From contig NC_083341.1 in the NCBI RefSeq assembly GCF_019175385.1, positions 66,993,800-67,057,799 of the forward strand: 64,000 nucleotides of DNA, written 5' to 3'. The notes below the pieces were generated by a model that was given only the letters and a program-made list of their open reading frames with translations, searched no databases and had not been told where the DNA came from. Both the position numbers and the translations under genes were made by a program. This DNA comes from Lycium barbarum (taxonomy: Eukaryota; Streptophyta; Magnoliopsida; Solanales; Solanaceae). Below are positions 11,793 through 23,669 of the stretch, piece by piece (positions within the stretch are counted from its first letter, which is position 1; each line of letters starts with the position of its first letter).

Positions 11793-11950
11793 AACCTGAT
11801 AACATAGCTCTACCGCACGATCTAAGATAAGGAAGAAAGGTCAAACATTCCTAAATGCCCTGTAGCCTCCTGTCTATAAGTGTGGCGCGCTTCACACCCA
11901 TAAATAGGACTCTACTGGACACGGCTCGTAGATATACCCTAGGACGAACT

Positions 11951-11962
11951 ACTCTGATACCA
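11951..11962 (-). other. Primer-binding site of element B
   Basis: The minus strand reads TGGTATCAGAGT, one base from the initiator-Met tRNA site, 3 bases from the LTR end at 11966. Confidence 0.8.
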
Positions 11963-11965
11963 CTT

Positions 11966-14636
11966 TGTCACGAGTACTAGCTTACCGAGCACCTCTGATC
12001 TAACATTCCTTTCTCACTACTAGGTGGGTCACACAGACAATTTATGAACATCTCACTTAATATAGCTATCCATAGTTATGCCCGCAATCATATATCAATA
12101 TGTTTGACCAAAATATTATACAACAATAAGGACAAACAAGGTAACAAAACATCTACCCACATACGTCTGTCTACGAGCCTCTAAATAAGATACATAAATC
12201 CACGAGGACAGGGCAGGGTTTCACTGTGCCTAAATATATACATAAGAGTAGTACAAATAAGATGTAGCTCCGAAACAACTAAAGCGCTTTCGAGATGCCG
12301 CTGGTGGAACTCGTAGAAGTTAGACGCGTCTACCTATTTACATGTGGGCATGAACGTAGCGTCCACAAGAAAGGACATCAATACAAACGGAGTACTAAGT
12401 ATGTAAAGCATTAACAATAATATAATAAGACACACGGAGCATATCATGAGGGAAAAGGGTTACCTGCACATCTGAGTTCCTCTTAAGGCGGATACCATGC
12501 ATGCTTAACTTTCCTTTCATAAAAACATTTCTCATATACGTATACATAAAATAGAATTGCTGCGGAACGTGTGGCCCGATCCAAAAGAATATCATTTTTC
12601 CGCGGAACGAACGACCCTATCCATCTATATATTATATACATAATAGTGCTGAGGAACGAACGGCCTGATCCATTTAACCATATATCTCGCGTCCGGGACG
12701 ATATCATAATATATCAGCTGATCAGGTGGCCATGCATCTATAACGCCTCGCCTTCCCCCATATCCCCCATATATATATATTATAACATAAGTAGCATGCA
12801 TGAGAGCCCAAAAAAAGCTATAACTCTATCGCAGTGACGTAAGGTCGGTAACCTCCGATTATATTATGGAATAATCATCATCGCTCTATCTCTCCTTGAA
12901 GGAACAATTATTATAAGTTGAGACCAACAACAGTGAATAAAATTGAGAAAGTCAAGAAGATAACTCAATATTCTTACATCATCATTGATCTCATAACTTG
13001 AGACTTTTAACCATAAAATCATCATCATCATCATCATAATCATCATAGAAAATATTCTCATCTTTGACATCATCATTATCATTGTAAAACATGTTCATCG
13101 CTGTTATAATAAGAGCTTACAGAATCATACATCTCTGTTTCGGAACATACGGACATTTTGGAAAACATTTATGGATCAACAGGAAAGGAGTCATGCCTTT
13201 GAGTCGCGAACTTCTAGCTTTTGAAATCAAGGTGGACATGGAAATATATAGTTAAAAACATAACATAGGATCATGCCTTTGAAAGAAAGGGACGAGCCTT
13301 AACATACCTGCGCGGCCTCATATTATCTATGCTTATCCGTCCGTACTCGTAAATTTACATTTGAGGGAATTCACACTATCGTTAGACTCATCGTTGCATA
13401 CGTGTACTAAGCTTTCAATTTAAACTACTTTATATCCTGTCGAAAATCGGTCAGCATCTCCCCTGTTTATATGCCTAGCCCGAAATCATAATCCAGCAAC
13501 CAACAACACAACAACAATACCAACATCAACAAAACATCATTATCCATACCAATATATTCCATAAAATATCCCACACAATGTTTTCCCAATTTCTCAACCA
13601 ATCATAACAAAATCCATAATACCAAAATCAAAGAATTATATTCAATTTAATCTCAAATTAATCCAAAATTCTCTTTCAAACTCACCTCATGGCCATCAAC
13701 TTCAATTCAACTCTTTATGATTTTTCTCCTATGATTCTTTCCTTTCTAAGAATTGCTAAACCTTTACATCATCTCAATCATATAAATAATAATAATAGGA
13801 AAAACATACCTTATAGTAGAAGAACTTCACTCTATTTACCCCTTTCCAAGATCAAGTTCATCACCCTTGAAGAGAAACAAGAACAATTATCATCCATAAA
13901 TTTTCCTTGAGGTTTTGATGTCTCTTGATGATATGGAAAGGTTTTGGAAGATTATGGAAGGTTAGGAAGGATTATGGAGGATTATGGAAAGGTATAGAAA
14001 ATAATAGAAAGTTATGGAAAATTATAGAACTCTCAAGAAGTGTGAGGGATGAGAAAATGGTGAAAAATGATGAAAATTAATGGGTTAGAGGGGTATTTAT
14101 AAGTGTTGTTCGGGTCGGGTACTGTAGCACCCGGGTACTATAGTAGCGCGTTTCTGCTCCGTCAGCCTAACTTGTAACGTCCATAATTCTCTACTCCGAT
14201 GTCTTATTGACAAGAAGTTTGTTGCGTTGGAAACTAGACTCGACAAAATTCATTTTAGGCTTTTGAAACACCTTAAAACTCCTAATATACTAGGAGGTAT
14301 ACCCCTCCAAAGTTGACTAAAAATCTGCCCAAAATCCTTCCAACTTTTTCCAAATTTTCGTCAAACTTATTTTCTTCGATTTGCTAGATCCCAGAATCTT
14401 CTGAAACTCTACATACATGATATTTATCATTAATCATACTTGATAATGGTAATGTCCTTTGGTTCCAAGGTTTTCCTTCCCAGTTACGACTTACAGGATC
14501 ATAAGTCATCCTTTACTTAAACAATATACTTAATAATGCTTTGTTCCTCACAATCCAAAGTTGTTTTACCTAGCCATAGCTCGACATACTTACATTCAAA
14601 TTTAACCAGTGCTTCTCCGAGGTAAGGGGTGTAACA
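11966..14636 (-). mobile_element. 5' LTR of element B, 2671 bp
   Basis: On the minus strand it starts TGTTACACCCC and ends with TGACA. Landmarks are a TATA-like TATAAATA (about 14092-14101), a donor-like AAG|GTATGT (13805-13811), AGGTATGTTAAGGCT (about 13293-13310) and hairpin 1 with stem GTCC/GGAC (12361-12364 with 12373-12376). The right-flank 5 bases are CCTAT. A matching left copy cannot be tested because the 3' LTR is truncated. Confidence 0.85.
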
Positions 14637-15035
14637 CCTATAATGGTGGATCCTCAAGCACATGATCAAAGTTAGGGGTGAACAGTGTTTAAGTAAGCCG
14701 GCCGAAAAGGATGGTCTTCGGGATTTTTGTCCAAACTTCGGAGAACAAAATATAAAAAGTTGGACATTCACTTTTTCTTGATTAAAGGAAGAAAACATTC
14801 AATGGATGTTCCACGACTTTGTGTCCAGTGAAGTTGTGGTTAAGAGAAGAAAGTGTTCATCCTTACACTTATGGAAATTTGGGGGATTCGCCCTTATGCG
14901 CCTGCCAAGGTCTTGAGACAATATGGGAGGATTTAAGTCGTGCCCCAGATTGGAGGCATGGGGGATTTTATCATTGACTATGACATTGACTGGCCGCCAA
15001 GGGTTTTGGACTACGTACGAGAATAGAAGGGTCGC

Positions 15036-15509
15036 ATGATTTGGGGTCTCGATACCATTGACGAAGATAGGTTTCATCTGGGATATGTTGCGGAGTATAA
15101 AGATTGGTTAAGGGCCGACTTACAAGGCACATTTCCTCCTAGACCTATTCTCTACAGCTATGTGCAAGACAAGGATTCACAAGCCGAGATTCGAGCCCGT
15201 TTGGTTCAGAGGAGTGTTGATGACGGAGATGCCAAGTATTTAGAGAAAATTGAGCATGACACAACCGACATAGAATGTCTGAGACATGAATTGGAGCTTA
15301 CTAATGATTGTTTTATCGAGCTAGATGATCGGATGAAGAACACTTTAGATGATGTCACTCCACTGACTTTCACACAGAAGGGATTTCTGATGGAAGCCAC
15401 TTTGACATCGGCCCATCTTAATATCCAGACTACCCTCCGGAAAGCGAAGAAGGCCAAGACCGACCGGGATCCAGCTTCATCATCCACCACCGGAGGACAC
15501 TTTTGCTGA
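15036..15509 (+). pseudogene. Pre-gag ORF of the Tat/Ogre-like element (hypothetical protein)
   Basis: A 157-codon frame with YVAEYKDWL near its start, followed by a charged helical segment (about residues 60-110) likely to form a coiled coil, and a lysine-rich end. Upstream sequence (14800-15035) gives related-looking peptides in other frames, so the ATG may be internal to a longer broken ORF. Ogre elements carry an extra ORF before gag, and position and style fit that, but I cannot assign a domain. A plant host gene is possible but unlikely, given the retroelement surroundings. Confidence 0.4.
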
Positions 15510-15799
15510 TTTATTTTATGCAATGTCTATACTTTATCTTTTGTACCTCTTCGGGCAAGAATATTATTATTAATGATTATGGGCAATGGTTTGATTCAAA
15601 TGAGACATTTATGTTTCAAACGATTAGTATGCTTAGAAACGCGAGTAGTGTAATCCTATAAACTGCTTTGTGTGACTTACTTGCTTTCATATGTTTCGCT
15701 TAAATGGTTAATGGATCTCAAGTATCGTCCACTCACCCAAAGAAAAATAATGAACAAAACTACCCGTACTAAGTCTAGCAAACTTCTCAGAAACTGAAG

Positions 15800-16176
15800 A
15801 TGAACACCAAGAATGAACTAGAGCTAGAGGTTATGAGAAAGAATTAGATCTCGCTTCGCCAAAAGATCCAAGATCTCGAAAAGAAAATCCGAGTAGTCAA
15901 GACCAAGATCAAAAAGGCTGATGAGTCGAGAAACCTGTTGAAGCTCAAGGAGAGAACATCCTGAACAAGGGAAAAGGGATCCTTCTCGAATACACCCCGG
16001 TAATGGAGGAGTTTGAGGAAGAAGAAATGGAATCGGACTCGCAGGAGCCCACATGTCCATCAAGGGAAGCTTCCTCCACTGCACCACTTAGCACAGAAAG
16101 AGTGGAAACTTCCGTTGCGCCACTGAGCCCAAAAAAGGAAGGAACTTCTGCTGCCCCATCAAGTCCCAGGGAATAA
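15800..16176 (+). pseudogene. Coiled-coil and acidic Pro/Ser-repeat remnant of the Tat pre-gag region
   Basis: The plus strand gives a helical charged segment (QKIQDLEKKIRVVKTKIKKA) interrupted by stops. From about 15988 a frame begins with EYTPVMEEFEEEEMES and contains three degenerate repeats around the words STAPLS, SVAPLS and SAAPSS. It ends in TAA at 16174. These are tandem Pro/Ser/Thr repeats with no catalytic motif. Confidence 0.5.
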
Positions 16177-16563
16177 CCTGAGGAACGGATAGAATATGTC
16201 CGACCAGCTTCGCCCGAATGGTGGGCTAATTGTTATGTTCCGTGTTTTCGCATAATTGGAAATCTTAAAAATAATTAAGACTTGTATGTTATAAGGTAAT
16301 ATTTTGATTTTTGTTAATATGCCTATGTTGTTTGTGGAAATATTGGTGTGGGAGTATGGAGGAAGTCCAAGGGCAAAATTGGAATTTCAGAAATTAGTTT
16401 CGGAAATTACAAAACGAGAGTTTTAACGAATTGGGCTCAATAAAATTAGAGAAAATTGAGGCCCAAACCACAAAGGTGGCCGGCCATGATTCATGGCTAG
16501 CCCAAGCCCATGAATTAAATAGGTCATGTGATTCTCATGTGACCATTAATCAAGTAAGCATAT

Positions 16564-16572
16564 TATATATAC
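16564..16572 (+). promoter_or_regulatory. Candidate TATA box of element D
   Basis: TATATATA lies about 333 bases into the LTR and about 240 bases before the donor-like site at 16814. TATA-like boxes occupy the same relative position in most other LTRs of the window. Confidence 0.5.
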
Positions 16573-18586
16573 ATGCTTATCTATAGAAAGTTCAAGAAGG
16601 AAAAAATCATCAAAACCATTGAAGAGCCAAGAAGGCCTCTCGGCCGAACCCCCATTCAACAACAAAAAAAATAAAAAAAAATCCAAGCTTTGATTCTAAT
16701 CTTAAAATCTTGTTCTTCTCGTATTCGTAGTGTATGCAAGACGCTCTCCGACGTGATACAATTAGTTAAGCGAAAGAACCACGTTTGCGGCAAGTCGGAA
16801 TTTCAAGAAAAAGGTAAGATTTCTATGTTTTTATGTTATGAAATGGGTATATATGCTATAGTGACTAGAGTTGCATGAAGATTATGGAATTGTGTTGTGC
16901 TTGTGAGTGGCCGTGTATGTGTGTGGGGTTGTGCATGGCCGTGTGTTGTACTATAGTGTAGGGGGAGATGGATTGGATCCTATTTGGTTCGCTAGTTGTG
17001 TCGTTGTGGCATTTATGACGTAAATAAAGGTTTAACGAAGAGAGTTGGCATTGAAATTGGTTGTAAGTTGATATGGGAAATTATGTGATTTTATGTGATT
17101 TTTATATAATTGTGAAAGTAAGATTCTAAATGTGAATTATGGATATTGTTAATAAATTTGGAAGGAAACAATGTGAGTTAGTAGGTTCGTCGTAGTTGTT
17201 GACGTTTCGGATAGAATATGGAAAGTGGCGGATTGCTTGAATTCATGTATATTGCTTGGAATATTATTGGAATACGTTTGGATAATCTTGAATGAGAAAA
17301 TGAATACGATAATGTTGATGTTAGTTTGATGTTGTGCAGTTCGAATGATAGTCGTCGCTTTATGTAGAAAAGAAGAATATTGATGCTAGAACTCATTTTG
17401 TTGTGATTCTTGATTCATTTGGTATTGTTGGGTTGTTGTTGTTGAGTTATTGAGCCGAGCAAAGCCTCGGGGATGTTATATGTATAGGGGAAGTGTTGCC
17501 GAAGTTTCGGTAGACAAATATAAGTTAAATGAATTCTTGAAGTCTTGAAATTCCTAATTGGTAACTTTGACCATTTGTAGATTCTGAGCGAAACGGGATT
17601 TGAGTTTTGACGGGCGTAAGACGCTTATAAGGTATGTAAGGCTACCCATTCCTTCTTTTGGCATGTCCTAGGCATACTAGGTCGACTTTTGAGCCCCGGA
17701 GGCAATTCTGTTCATGGAAATCCGAATTGGAAATCGAGTACTATTCATTCAATTGAATTGAATTATAAAACTCATATTTTGTTGAAAAGTAATCAAAGGT
17801 CCGAAATTTATGCAAATGTAACCGAATCGCTTCGAAACTTCCATGTATGATTCCATAGACCCCGAATGGCCGTAATTCATGTCCGCCACCTCGACTTGAC
17901 CCGAGGTGGGCCCGCTAACCCCGAGATTCCTTTGTTTACTTTATTAGGCTCATTTTTGTATAACGTCGGCAAACAATCTTTGTTATCAATTTGGCCATCA
18001 TAAAATAATGTTTTGATTGCCATGATATTCTAAATTATATTTTGAGCTATAAATATCATTTTGGAAATACTATTGTGAAATGAGCCCCGTATTGACCGTT
18101 AAATTAACATATGATTTTCTTAAGTTTCAAAAGGTGTTTTAATATATAAATTGCATTGTTTGCTCACGACTCTGCTCGTGCCTTTATTATGACTTAGTTC
18201 ACCAGTTCCCCGGCCGGCTATGGTTCGTGCGCGCTATGATAAATTCGGCCGGATGCTGTGTTACGGTTCTCGAGACCTCGCCATAGGGCCGGGTTCCGTT
18301 TGGAGTTATGCTGTGATATGGCTGGTGATATGTTATGATAATATGTGTATTCGGGGATGTACAGAGATTTGAACCTTCTGGTGTTATGCTGTGTGTGGCA
18401 CCAGCGTCGGAGTGGTGACCACGTTCCTGCGCTTTTGCATGATTTTATCTGCATTATGTATATATGTTTTCAGTACATATTTTGATATACCGTTTAGTAT
18501 TTCCCTTTTGTATCCTGTTTGTGTTCAGTTGTGGCTTATATTTCTGTACTTTATGCTTTACATACTCAGTACATCTTTCGTACTGA

Positions 18587-18603
18587 CCCCCTTTCTTCGG
18601 GGG
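18587..18603 (+). promoter_or_regulatory. Conserved LTR hairpin 1, element D 5' LTR
   Basis: CCCCC (18587-18591), loop TTTCTTC, GGGGG (18599-18603). It is flanked by TTCGTACTGA and CTGCGTTTCATGCCCGCAGG, as in the other LTRs. Confidence 0.6.
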
Positions 18604-19140
18604 CTGCGTTTCATGCCCGCAGGTACAGACGCCGGTGATCCCACACTGTAGGCTCCACTTTCTGTTATTTCAGAGTGCTCCCCTTTGATCCGGAGCCCAC
18701 TTTTGGTACATATATCTTTTGTTATGTATATGTTATTGTACAGTTGACAATTTGGGGTACGGCGGGGCCCTGTCCCGTCATATGTCTTTGTTTTGATGTA
18801 TAGAGGCCTGTAGTCATATACGTGGGTCGAGGGTCCTATGTGTGTCTGTTTTGGATACGATCTGTGTCTTGATGCGGTCCGTCTGTTATGGTGGCCAAGA
18901 TGGCCCTTATGATTATATTTGTACATATGACCGGCGATGTGCATTCCGCCACTCCCTTCTGTTCTGATATGATATTGTGGTACGCGTGACCGCTTAAGAC
19001 AAGTTTTGATTTAAACTATGTTTAAAACGGCTATTATGAAATTTGAGCTAAGTTTAGGTTTGATAATTGGATATGTGAATCGGTCTGGGTGCCCAAGCAG
19101 GGTGCCAGTCGCGGCCCACGGGGCTGTGTCGTGACAAAAG

Positions 19141-19152
19141 TGGTATCAGAGC
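19141..19152 (+). other. Primer-binding site of element D
   Basis: A perfect TGGTATCAGAGC lies 4 bases after the LTR end, complementary to the 3' end of plant initiator-Met tRNA. Confidence 0.9.
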
Positions 19153-19334
19153 AGTTGTCCTCGGAATGTCTACAGGCCGTGTCTCGTAGAGTCTTGTTTA
19201 TCGGTGTGTTGTGCACCACATCTATAAACAGGAGGCTACAGGGCATTTAGGGTGTTACCTTTCTTTGAAATCTAAGATCATGCGATAGAGCTGTGCTATT
19301 AGGACGATTCTAATCTGATTTGATATTATGTTTG

Positions 19335-19337
19335 CAG
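19335..19337 (+). promoter_or_regulatory. Candidate splice acceptor just before gag
   Basis: TTTGCAG ends at 19337, two bases before the gag ATG (19340). TTTCAG is found at the matching place in element A (to 727) and in the non-autonomous element (to 29026). The context is only moderately pyrimidine-rich. Confidence 0.4.
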
Positions 19338-19339
19338 TG

Positions 19340-19910
19340 ATGCCTCCGAAGAAGGCAACGGCGGCCCAGAAGGGCAAGGCAGGGATAGCAGGGACCAGTC
19401 AGGCACAGCGAGTTACCCGGGTTCGTGTTTATGATTTGCCCGAGGTTGTACCCCATTTAGAGGGATCCGCTACACCATCACCGGTAGAGCCCGGAGCAGG
19501 TCCATCAGTAGCTCCAGGGGCCTGAGTACCCGTACCCGAGCCTCCAGCTCCTCAGCCAGGGGCGGAGGACAGGACGCTGAGAGAGGCTGTGCAGTTATTG
19601 ACCACGTTGGTAGCGGGGCAGGCTCGCAGACGCGGGCGGAGAGATGACGATGATGATGACAGGCGTGATAGCCTCAGGGTTCGAGAGTTTCTATGATGTG
19701 GCCCCCCAGAGTTTTTCGGGTCTAAGCCCGACGAGGACCCCCACGACTTTATTCGGGGGATGCGGCGCTCATTAGATTTAGTTAGGGCTTCAGAGACTGA
19801 GTCTGTCGAGTTGGCCGCGCACAGATTGGGGATGTTGCTGCTAATTGGTACGAGTCCTGGAAGCTATCCAGGGGTGAGGGTGCTTCCCCAGCTACTTGGG
19901 ACGAGTTCGT
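19340..19910 (+). pseudogene. gag: Tekay gag N-terminal part, broken
   Basis: The ATG at 19340 starts MPPKKATAAQKGKA, the basic N-terminus typical of Tekay gag. In-frame stops occur at 19523 (TGA) and about 19694 (TGA). Between them lies a Pro-rich stretch and an acidic run of Asp residues, and after the second stop comes PPEFFGSKPDEDPHDF. A one-base loss near 19835 shifts the frame, and a second shift near 19930 moves reading into the long frame beginning at 19896. An intact copy would form the particle. This one cannot be translated continuously. Confidence 0.85.
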
Positions 19911-22328
19911 GACTGCTTTTACCCACCACTTTTTACGCCAGAGTTACGGCGGGCGCGGGTTGACCGATTTTTGCATCTGCAGCAGAGGGGTCGGAGCGTT
20001 CGTGAGTATAATATGGAGTTTGATTCTTTGGCCCGGTATGCACCTGCCATAGTAGCAGATATGGCCGATCGGATGCACAGGTACGTGATGGGGTTAGACC
20101 GCTACTTGATCGATGGCTGTATGGCGGTGGCATTGCAGACAGACATGGATATCGCCCGACTGCAGGCTTATGCTCTGGGTATGGAGGACCGACACAGGGC
20201 CTATTATTCCAGTAGAGGTCGGGACAGGAGGCCGCCCAAGAGGGCCAGGTCTGCAGGATATTCTGGAGATTCTCGAGGTGGACAGCCTCAGCAGCAGCAG
20301 TCAGGCAGATATTTTCCTCCGTCAGGCCGGGGTACACAGTCAGCCGGCAGGAGATTTGACGGTGCAGGATCATCTGGGGCCGGTCAGAGCTCCAGAGCGC
20401 CAGGTTCACAGATAGCCAGAGGTCCCAGCCAGCCCAGACCACCCAGGCCCCGTTGTTCTCATTGCGGGAAATCACATCCAGGGGAGTGTTACCGAGTTAC
20501 TGGGGCCTGTTTTTCATGCGGCGGTCAGGGCCATATTATGCGAGATTGTCCGTTGGCAAGCGGTTCGGGTAGTGTAGCTCAGCCGACGGGATCAGCCGCT
20601 GGGTCATCATCTGCTCCATCAGTTGTACGCCCTACGGGGCGAGGTATGCCGGCACCGGCGGGACGCGGTCGAGGTCGTGGCAGTGCTTCAGGTTCTAGCG
20701 GTCCCTCGAACCGCATATACGCATTGGCCAGCCGCCAGGATCAGGAGGCTTCACCGAATGTCGTCACAGGTACATTACTGGTTTTCTCCCGATCTGTATA
20801 TGCACTGATTGATCCTGGTTCTACTTTATCATATATTTCCCCGCTCGTTGCTAGTAAAATTGGGATAGTGTCTGAGCCTATAGAGCCATTTGAAGTAGCT
20901 ACACCGGTTGGGGACTGTATTATAGCGAGGCAGGTATATAGGGATTGTTCTGTGACTATATATTATCGCTGCACTAAAGCTGATTTGGTAGAGTTAGATA
21001 TGCTGGAATTCGATGTCATTATGGGCATGGACTGGTTAGCTTCCTGTTATGCTAATGTTGACTGCCAGAAAAAGGTTGTCCGTTTTCAATTTCCAGGGGA
21101 ACCAGTTATAGAGTGGTTCGGGTCTACAGCATCGCCGAGGGGTAAGTTTATTTCGTACGTCAAGGCTAAGAAGATGATTCAGAAAGGTTATATCTATCAT
21201 TTGGTTCGGGTGCACGATACTACAGCCGAGACACCTACTCTTCAGTCTGTTCCGGTTGTTAACGAATTACCAGATGTGTTTCCAGATGAGCTTCCGGGTC
21301 TTCCGCCTGAACGGGAGATAGATTTCACTATAGAGTTGGTGCTGGATACGCAGCCTATATCTATTCCTCCGTACAGAATGGCACCGGCTGAATTGAAGGA
21401 ATTGAAAGAGCAGCTGAAAGATCTGTTGGATAAAGGCTTTATCAGACCCAGTACATCACCCTGGGGAGCGCCGGTATTATTTGTAAGAAAGAAAGATGGG
21501 TCATTGCGAATGTGTATTGATTATCGGCAATTAAATAAGGTGACTATAAAGAATAAATATCCCCTCCCCCGGATTGATGATTTGTTTGATCAGTTGCAGG
21601 GTTCCAAATATTTTTCAAAGATAGATTTGCGCTCGGGTTATCATCAGGTGCGAGTGCGAGAATCAGATATCCCGAAGACTGCTTTCAGGACCCGGTACGG
21701 GCATTATGAATTCAGAGTGATGTCTTTCGGGCTGACTAATGCTCTAGCGGTATTCATGGATCTAATGAATCGGGTATTTCGGCCTTTTCTGGACATGTTC
21801 GTGATTGTGTTTATCGATGATATTTTGATTTATTCACGATCAACGGAAGAGCATTCAGATCATTTGAAAACAGTACTTGGCATTCTTCAGCAACAAGAAT
21901 TATATGCTAAATTTTCCAAATGTGAATTCTGGTTAACGTCTGTGGCATTCTTGGGGCATATTGTTGGAGCAGATGGTATTCGGGTCGATACGCAGAAGAT
22001 TGAAGCTGTACAGAATTGGCCCAGGCCTACTACACCGACAAAGGTTCGCAGTTTTCTGGGGTTAGCCGGATATTATCGAAGGTTCGTGGAGAATTTTTCT
22101 TCTATAGCAGCACCACTGACGAAGCTTACTCAGAAACCAGCGAGATTTCAGTGGACTGATGCCTGCGAGCGCAGCTTCTATACGTTGAAAGAAAAATTAA
22201 TTACAGCACCAGTATTAGCTCTTCCAGAAGGATCAGACGGGTATGTTGTCTATTGTGATGCCTCTGGTATTGGGATAGGTTGTGTATTGATGCAGCACGG
22301 TCGAGTCATAGCCTATGCTTCTCGGTAG
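19896..22328 (+). CDS. pol: Tekay gag C-terminus, protease and reverse transcriptase ORF (810 codons)
   Basis: The longest open frame of the window. In order: capsid core with [17 protein letters not shown] (about residues 45-60); an Arg/Gly/Gln-rich linker; a [12 protein letters not shown] segment (about 187) and the CCHC knuckle [14 protein letters not shown] (about 205); protease with catalytic Asp in [10 protein letters not shown] (306); RT with [24 protein letters not shown] and the catalytic pair in FIDDILIY (641-642); and the RNase H start YCDAS (788). The annotated ATG is not native, because gag begins at 19340. The frame ends at TAG 22326-22328, directly at the RT/RNase H connection, where relatives have a sense codon. 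RT motifs look intact although the polyprotein is split. Confidence 0.85.
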   Translation: MGRVRDCFYPPLFTPELRRARVDRFLHLQQRGRSVREYNMEFDSLARYAPAIVADMADRMHRYVMGLDRYLIDGCMAVALQTDMDIARLQAYALGMEDRHRAYYSSRGRDRRPPKRARSAGYSGDSRGGQPQQQQSGRYFPPSGRGTQSAGRRFDGAGSSGAGQSSRAPGSQIARGPSQPRPPRPRCSHCGKSHPGECYRVTGACFSCGGQGHIMRDCPLASGSGSVAQPTGSAAGSSSAPSVVRPTGRGMPAPAGRGRGRGSASGSSGPSNRIYALASRQDQEASPNVVTGTLLVFSRSVYALIDPGSTLSYISPLVASKIGIVSEPIEPFEVATPVGDCIIARQVYRDCSVTIYYRCTKADLVELDMLEFDVIMGMDWLASCYANVDCQKKVVRFQFPGEPVIEWFGSTASPRGKFISYVKAKKMIQKGYIYHLVRVHDTTAETPTLQSVPVVNELPDVFPDELPGLPPEREIDFTIELVLDTQPISIPPYRMAPAELKELKEQLKDLLDKGFIRPSTSPWGAPVLFVRKKDGSLRMCIDYRQLNKVTIKNKYPLPRIDDLFDQLQGSKYFSKIDLRSGYHQVRVRESDIPKTAFRTRYGHYEFRVMSFGLTNALAVFMDLMNRVFRPFLDMFVIVFIDDILIYSRSTEEHSDHLKTVLGILQQQELYAKFSKCEFWLTSVAFLGHIVGADGIRVDTQKIEAVQNWPRPTTPTKVRSFLGLAGYYRRFVENFSSIAAPLTKLTQKPARFQWTDACERSFYTLKEKLITAPVLALPEGSDGYVVYCDASGIGIGCVLMQHGRVIAYASR

Positions 22329-23018
22329 CTCAGACCGCACGAGAAAAATTATCCCACTCATGATCTTGAGTTGGCCACGGTGATTCATGCTTTGAAGATT
22401 TGGCGGCATTACTTATATGGGGTCCACGTTGATATTTATACGGACCATAAGAGTCTCCAGTATATTTTTAAACAGAAAGAACTAAATTTGCGGCAGAGAA
22501 GATGGCTTGAATTATTGAAAGATTATGACGTTGATATTCTGTACCATCCTGGGAAAGCCAATTTGGTAGCGGATGCACTTAGCCGAAAGTCCATGGACAG
22601 TTTGGCTGATGTACAACCTGGTAAGAAGGACTTAGTTCGTGAAATTTATCAATTAGCCAGCCTTGGAGTCCGTTTGGCAGATTCTGGAGATACTGCGATT
22701 TCTGTTCGAGCGGTTGCTGAATCATCAATTATAGAAGAAGTAAAGCGGCGTCAGTTCGAAGATCCTATTATGGTTCAGTGCAGGAATGTAGCCCTTAATA
22801 AAGAAAAGACTCCGTTTGAAATTTCGCCTGAAGGGGTATTATTATATGAAGGCAAATTTTGTGTACCGGATGTTGCAGGCCTACGGCGGCAGATCATGGG
22901 CGAGACGCATAATGCACGGTATTCCGTTCATCCTGGTTCCACTAAAATGTATCATGATCTCAGGTGTTTGTATTGGTGGGACGGTATGAAGAAAGATATT
23001 GCTGAGTTCGTTGGTTAG
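22329..23018 (+). pseudogene. pol: Tekay RNase H and integrase N-terminal zinc region
   Basis: Same reading frame as the preceding ORF, after its stop. It carries [11 protein letters not shown] and [16 protein letters not shown] of RNase H, with VADALSRK at the end. The integrase N-terminal domain follows, with [11 protein letters not shown] and CLYWWDGMK. It terminates at TAG 23016, immediately before the CPNC pair of the HHCC zinc site, so the zinc finger is split between frames. It would cleave RNA in hybrids and start integration in an intact element. Confidence 0.85.
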
Positions 23019-23669
23019 TGCCCAAATTGCCAGCAAGTTAAAATTGAACATCAGAAGCCCGGTGGATTATTACAGGAGATGGAAATTCCAGCCTGGAAAT
23101 GGGAAATGATTAATATGGATTTCGTTGTTGGGTTACCGCGCACTCCACACAGGTATGATTCTATTTGGGTTATTGTTGACAGATTGACGAAATCAACCCA
23201 TTTTCTCCCAGTCCGGACTACTTATTCGGCTGAGGACTATGCTAAATTATACATCAGAGAGATAGTCAGACTTCACGGGGTCCCTGTATCTATTATTACT
23301 GACCGAGGTGCCCAGTTTATGGCAAATTTCTGGAGGTCATTCCAGGAGGGATTAGGGACTCAGGTGAGCCTTAGTACAGCATTTCATCCTCAGTCCGACG
23401 GGCAGGCTGAGCACACTATTCAGACGCTGGAAGATATGTTGCGGGCCTGCGTTATTGATTTTAGGGGCAGCTGGGATGATCATTTGCCGCTTATTGAATT
23501 TGCTTAAAATAATAGTTATCATTCCAGCATTCAGATGGCACCATACGAAGCACTTTATGGCAAAAAATCCAGATCTCCGATTGGTTGGTTCGACGTGGAC
23601 GAAACTAAATTAATTGGGCCAGATGTGATCCAGGAAGCAGTAGATAAAGTGAAACTTATTCGGGAGTGA
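23019..23669 (+). pseudogene. pol: Tekay integrase catalytic core
   Basis: After the stop the frame continues with CPNCQQVK, then the core: the first Asp in INMDFVVGLP, the second in ITDRGAQF, and the Glu in GQAEHTIQTLE, where relatives have ERT. In-frame stops follow at 23505 (TAA, after LPLIEFA) and 23667 (TGA). All three catalytic acidic residues remain, but no continuous integrase can be made. Confidence 0.85.

Larger units (their letters stand above)
4256..14636 (-). mobile_element. Minus-strand Tekay-like element B with gag but no recognisable pol
   Basis: Read on the minus strand, the order is 5' LTR (14636-11966), primer site, gag (11765-10219), non-coding filler, a polypurine-like tract at about 5310-5325, and a truncated 3' LTR (5309-4256). 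A solo LTR (6708-9453) is inserted in the filler. Reverse transcriptase, RNase H and integrase are not recognisable, so it depended on other elements to move. The left target duplication is lost with the truncated LTR. Confidence 0.75.
14637..16230 (+). mobile_element. Tat/Ogre-like element C, 5' piece before the Tekay insertion
   Basis: This piece carries a pre-gag ORF region (15036-15509), a coiled-coil-like stretch (15800-15960) and an acidic Pro/Ser-rich tail. Its last bases, encoding SPEWW just before 16230, connect in sense to the sequence resuming at 35688, which shows that the Tekay element split a continuous region. No 5' LTR of the Tat element is visible. Confidence 0.6.
16231..19136 (+). 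mobile_element. 5' LTR of element D, 2906 bp
   Basis: It begins TGTTATGTTCC and ends GTGTCGTGACA. Visible signals are a TATA-like TATATATA (16564-16572), donor-like AAG|GTAAG (GT at 16814), acceptor-like CATTTGTAG (ending 17580), a second donor-like AAG|GTATGTAAGG (GT at 17632-17633), hairpin 1 (CCCCC 18587-18591 with GGGGG 18599-18603) and hairpin 2 near 18760-18780. Short open frames inside it are not genes. Confidence 0.92.

Noticed and set aside
14799..15077. Minus-strand 92-codon frame opposite the Tat pre-gag region
   Set aside because: The plus strand carries the coherent coding signal; this is its shadow.
22326..22328. Programmed readthrough of the TAG between RT and RNase H
   Set aside because: Related copies have a sense codon there, the next bases (CTC) do not match known readthrough contexts, and other stops follow downstream.
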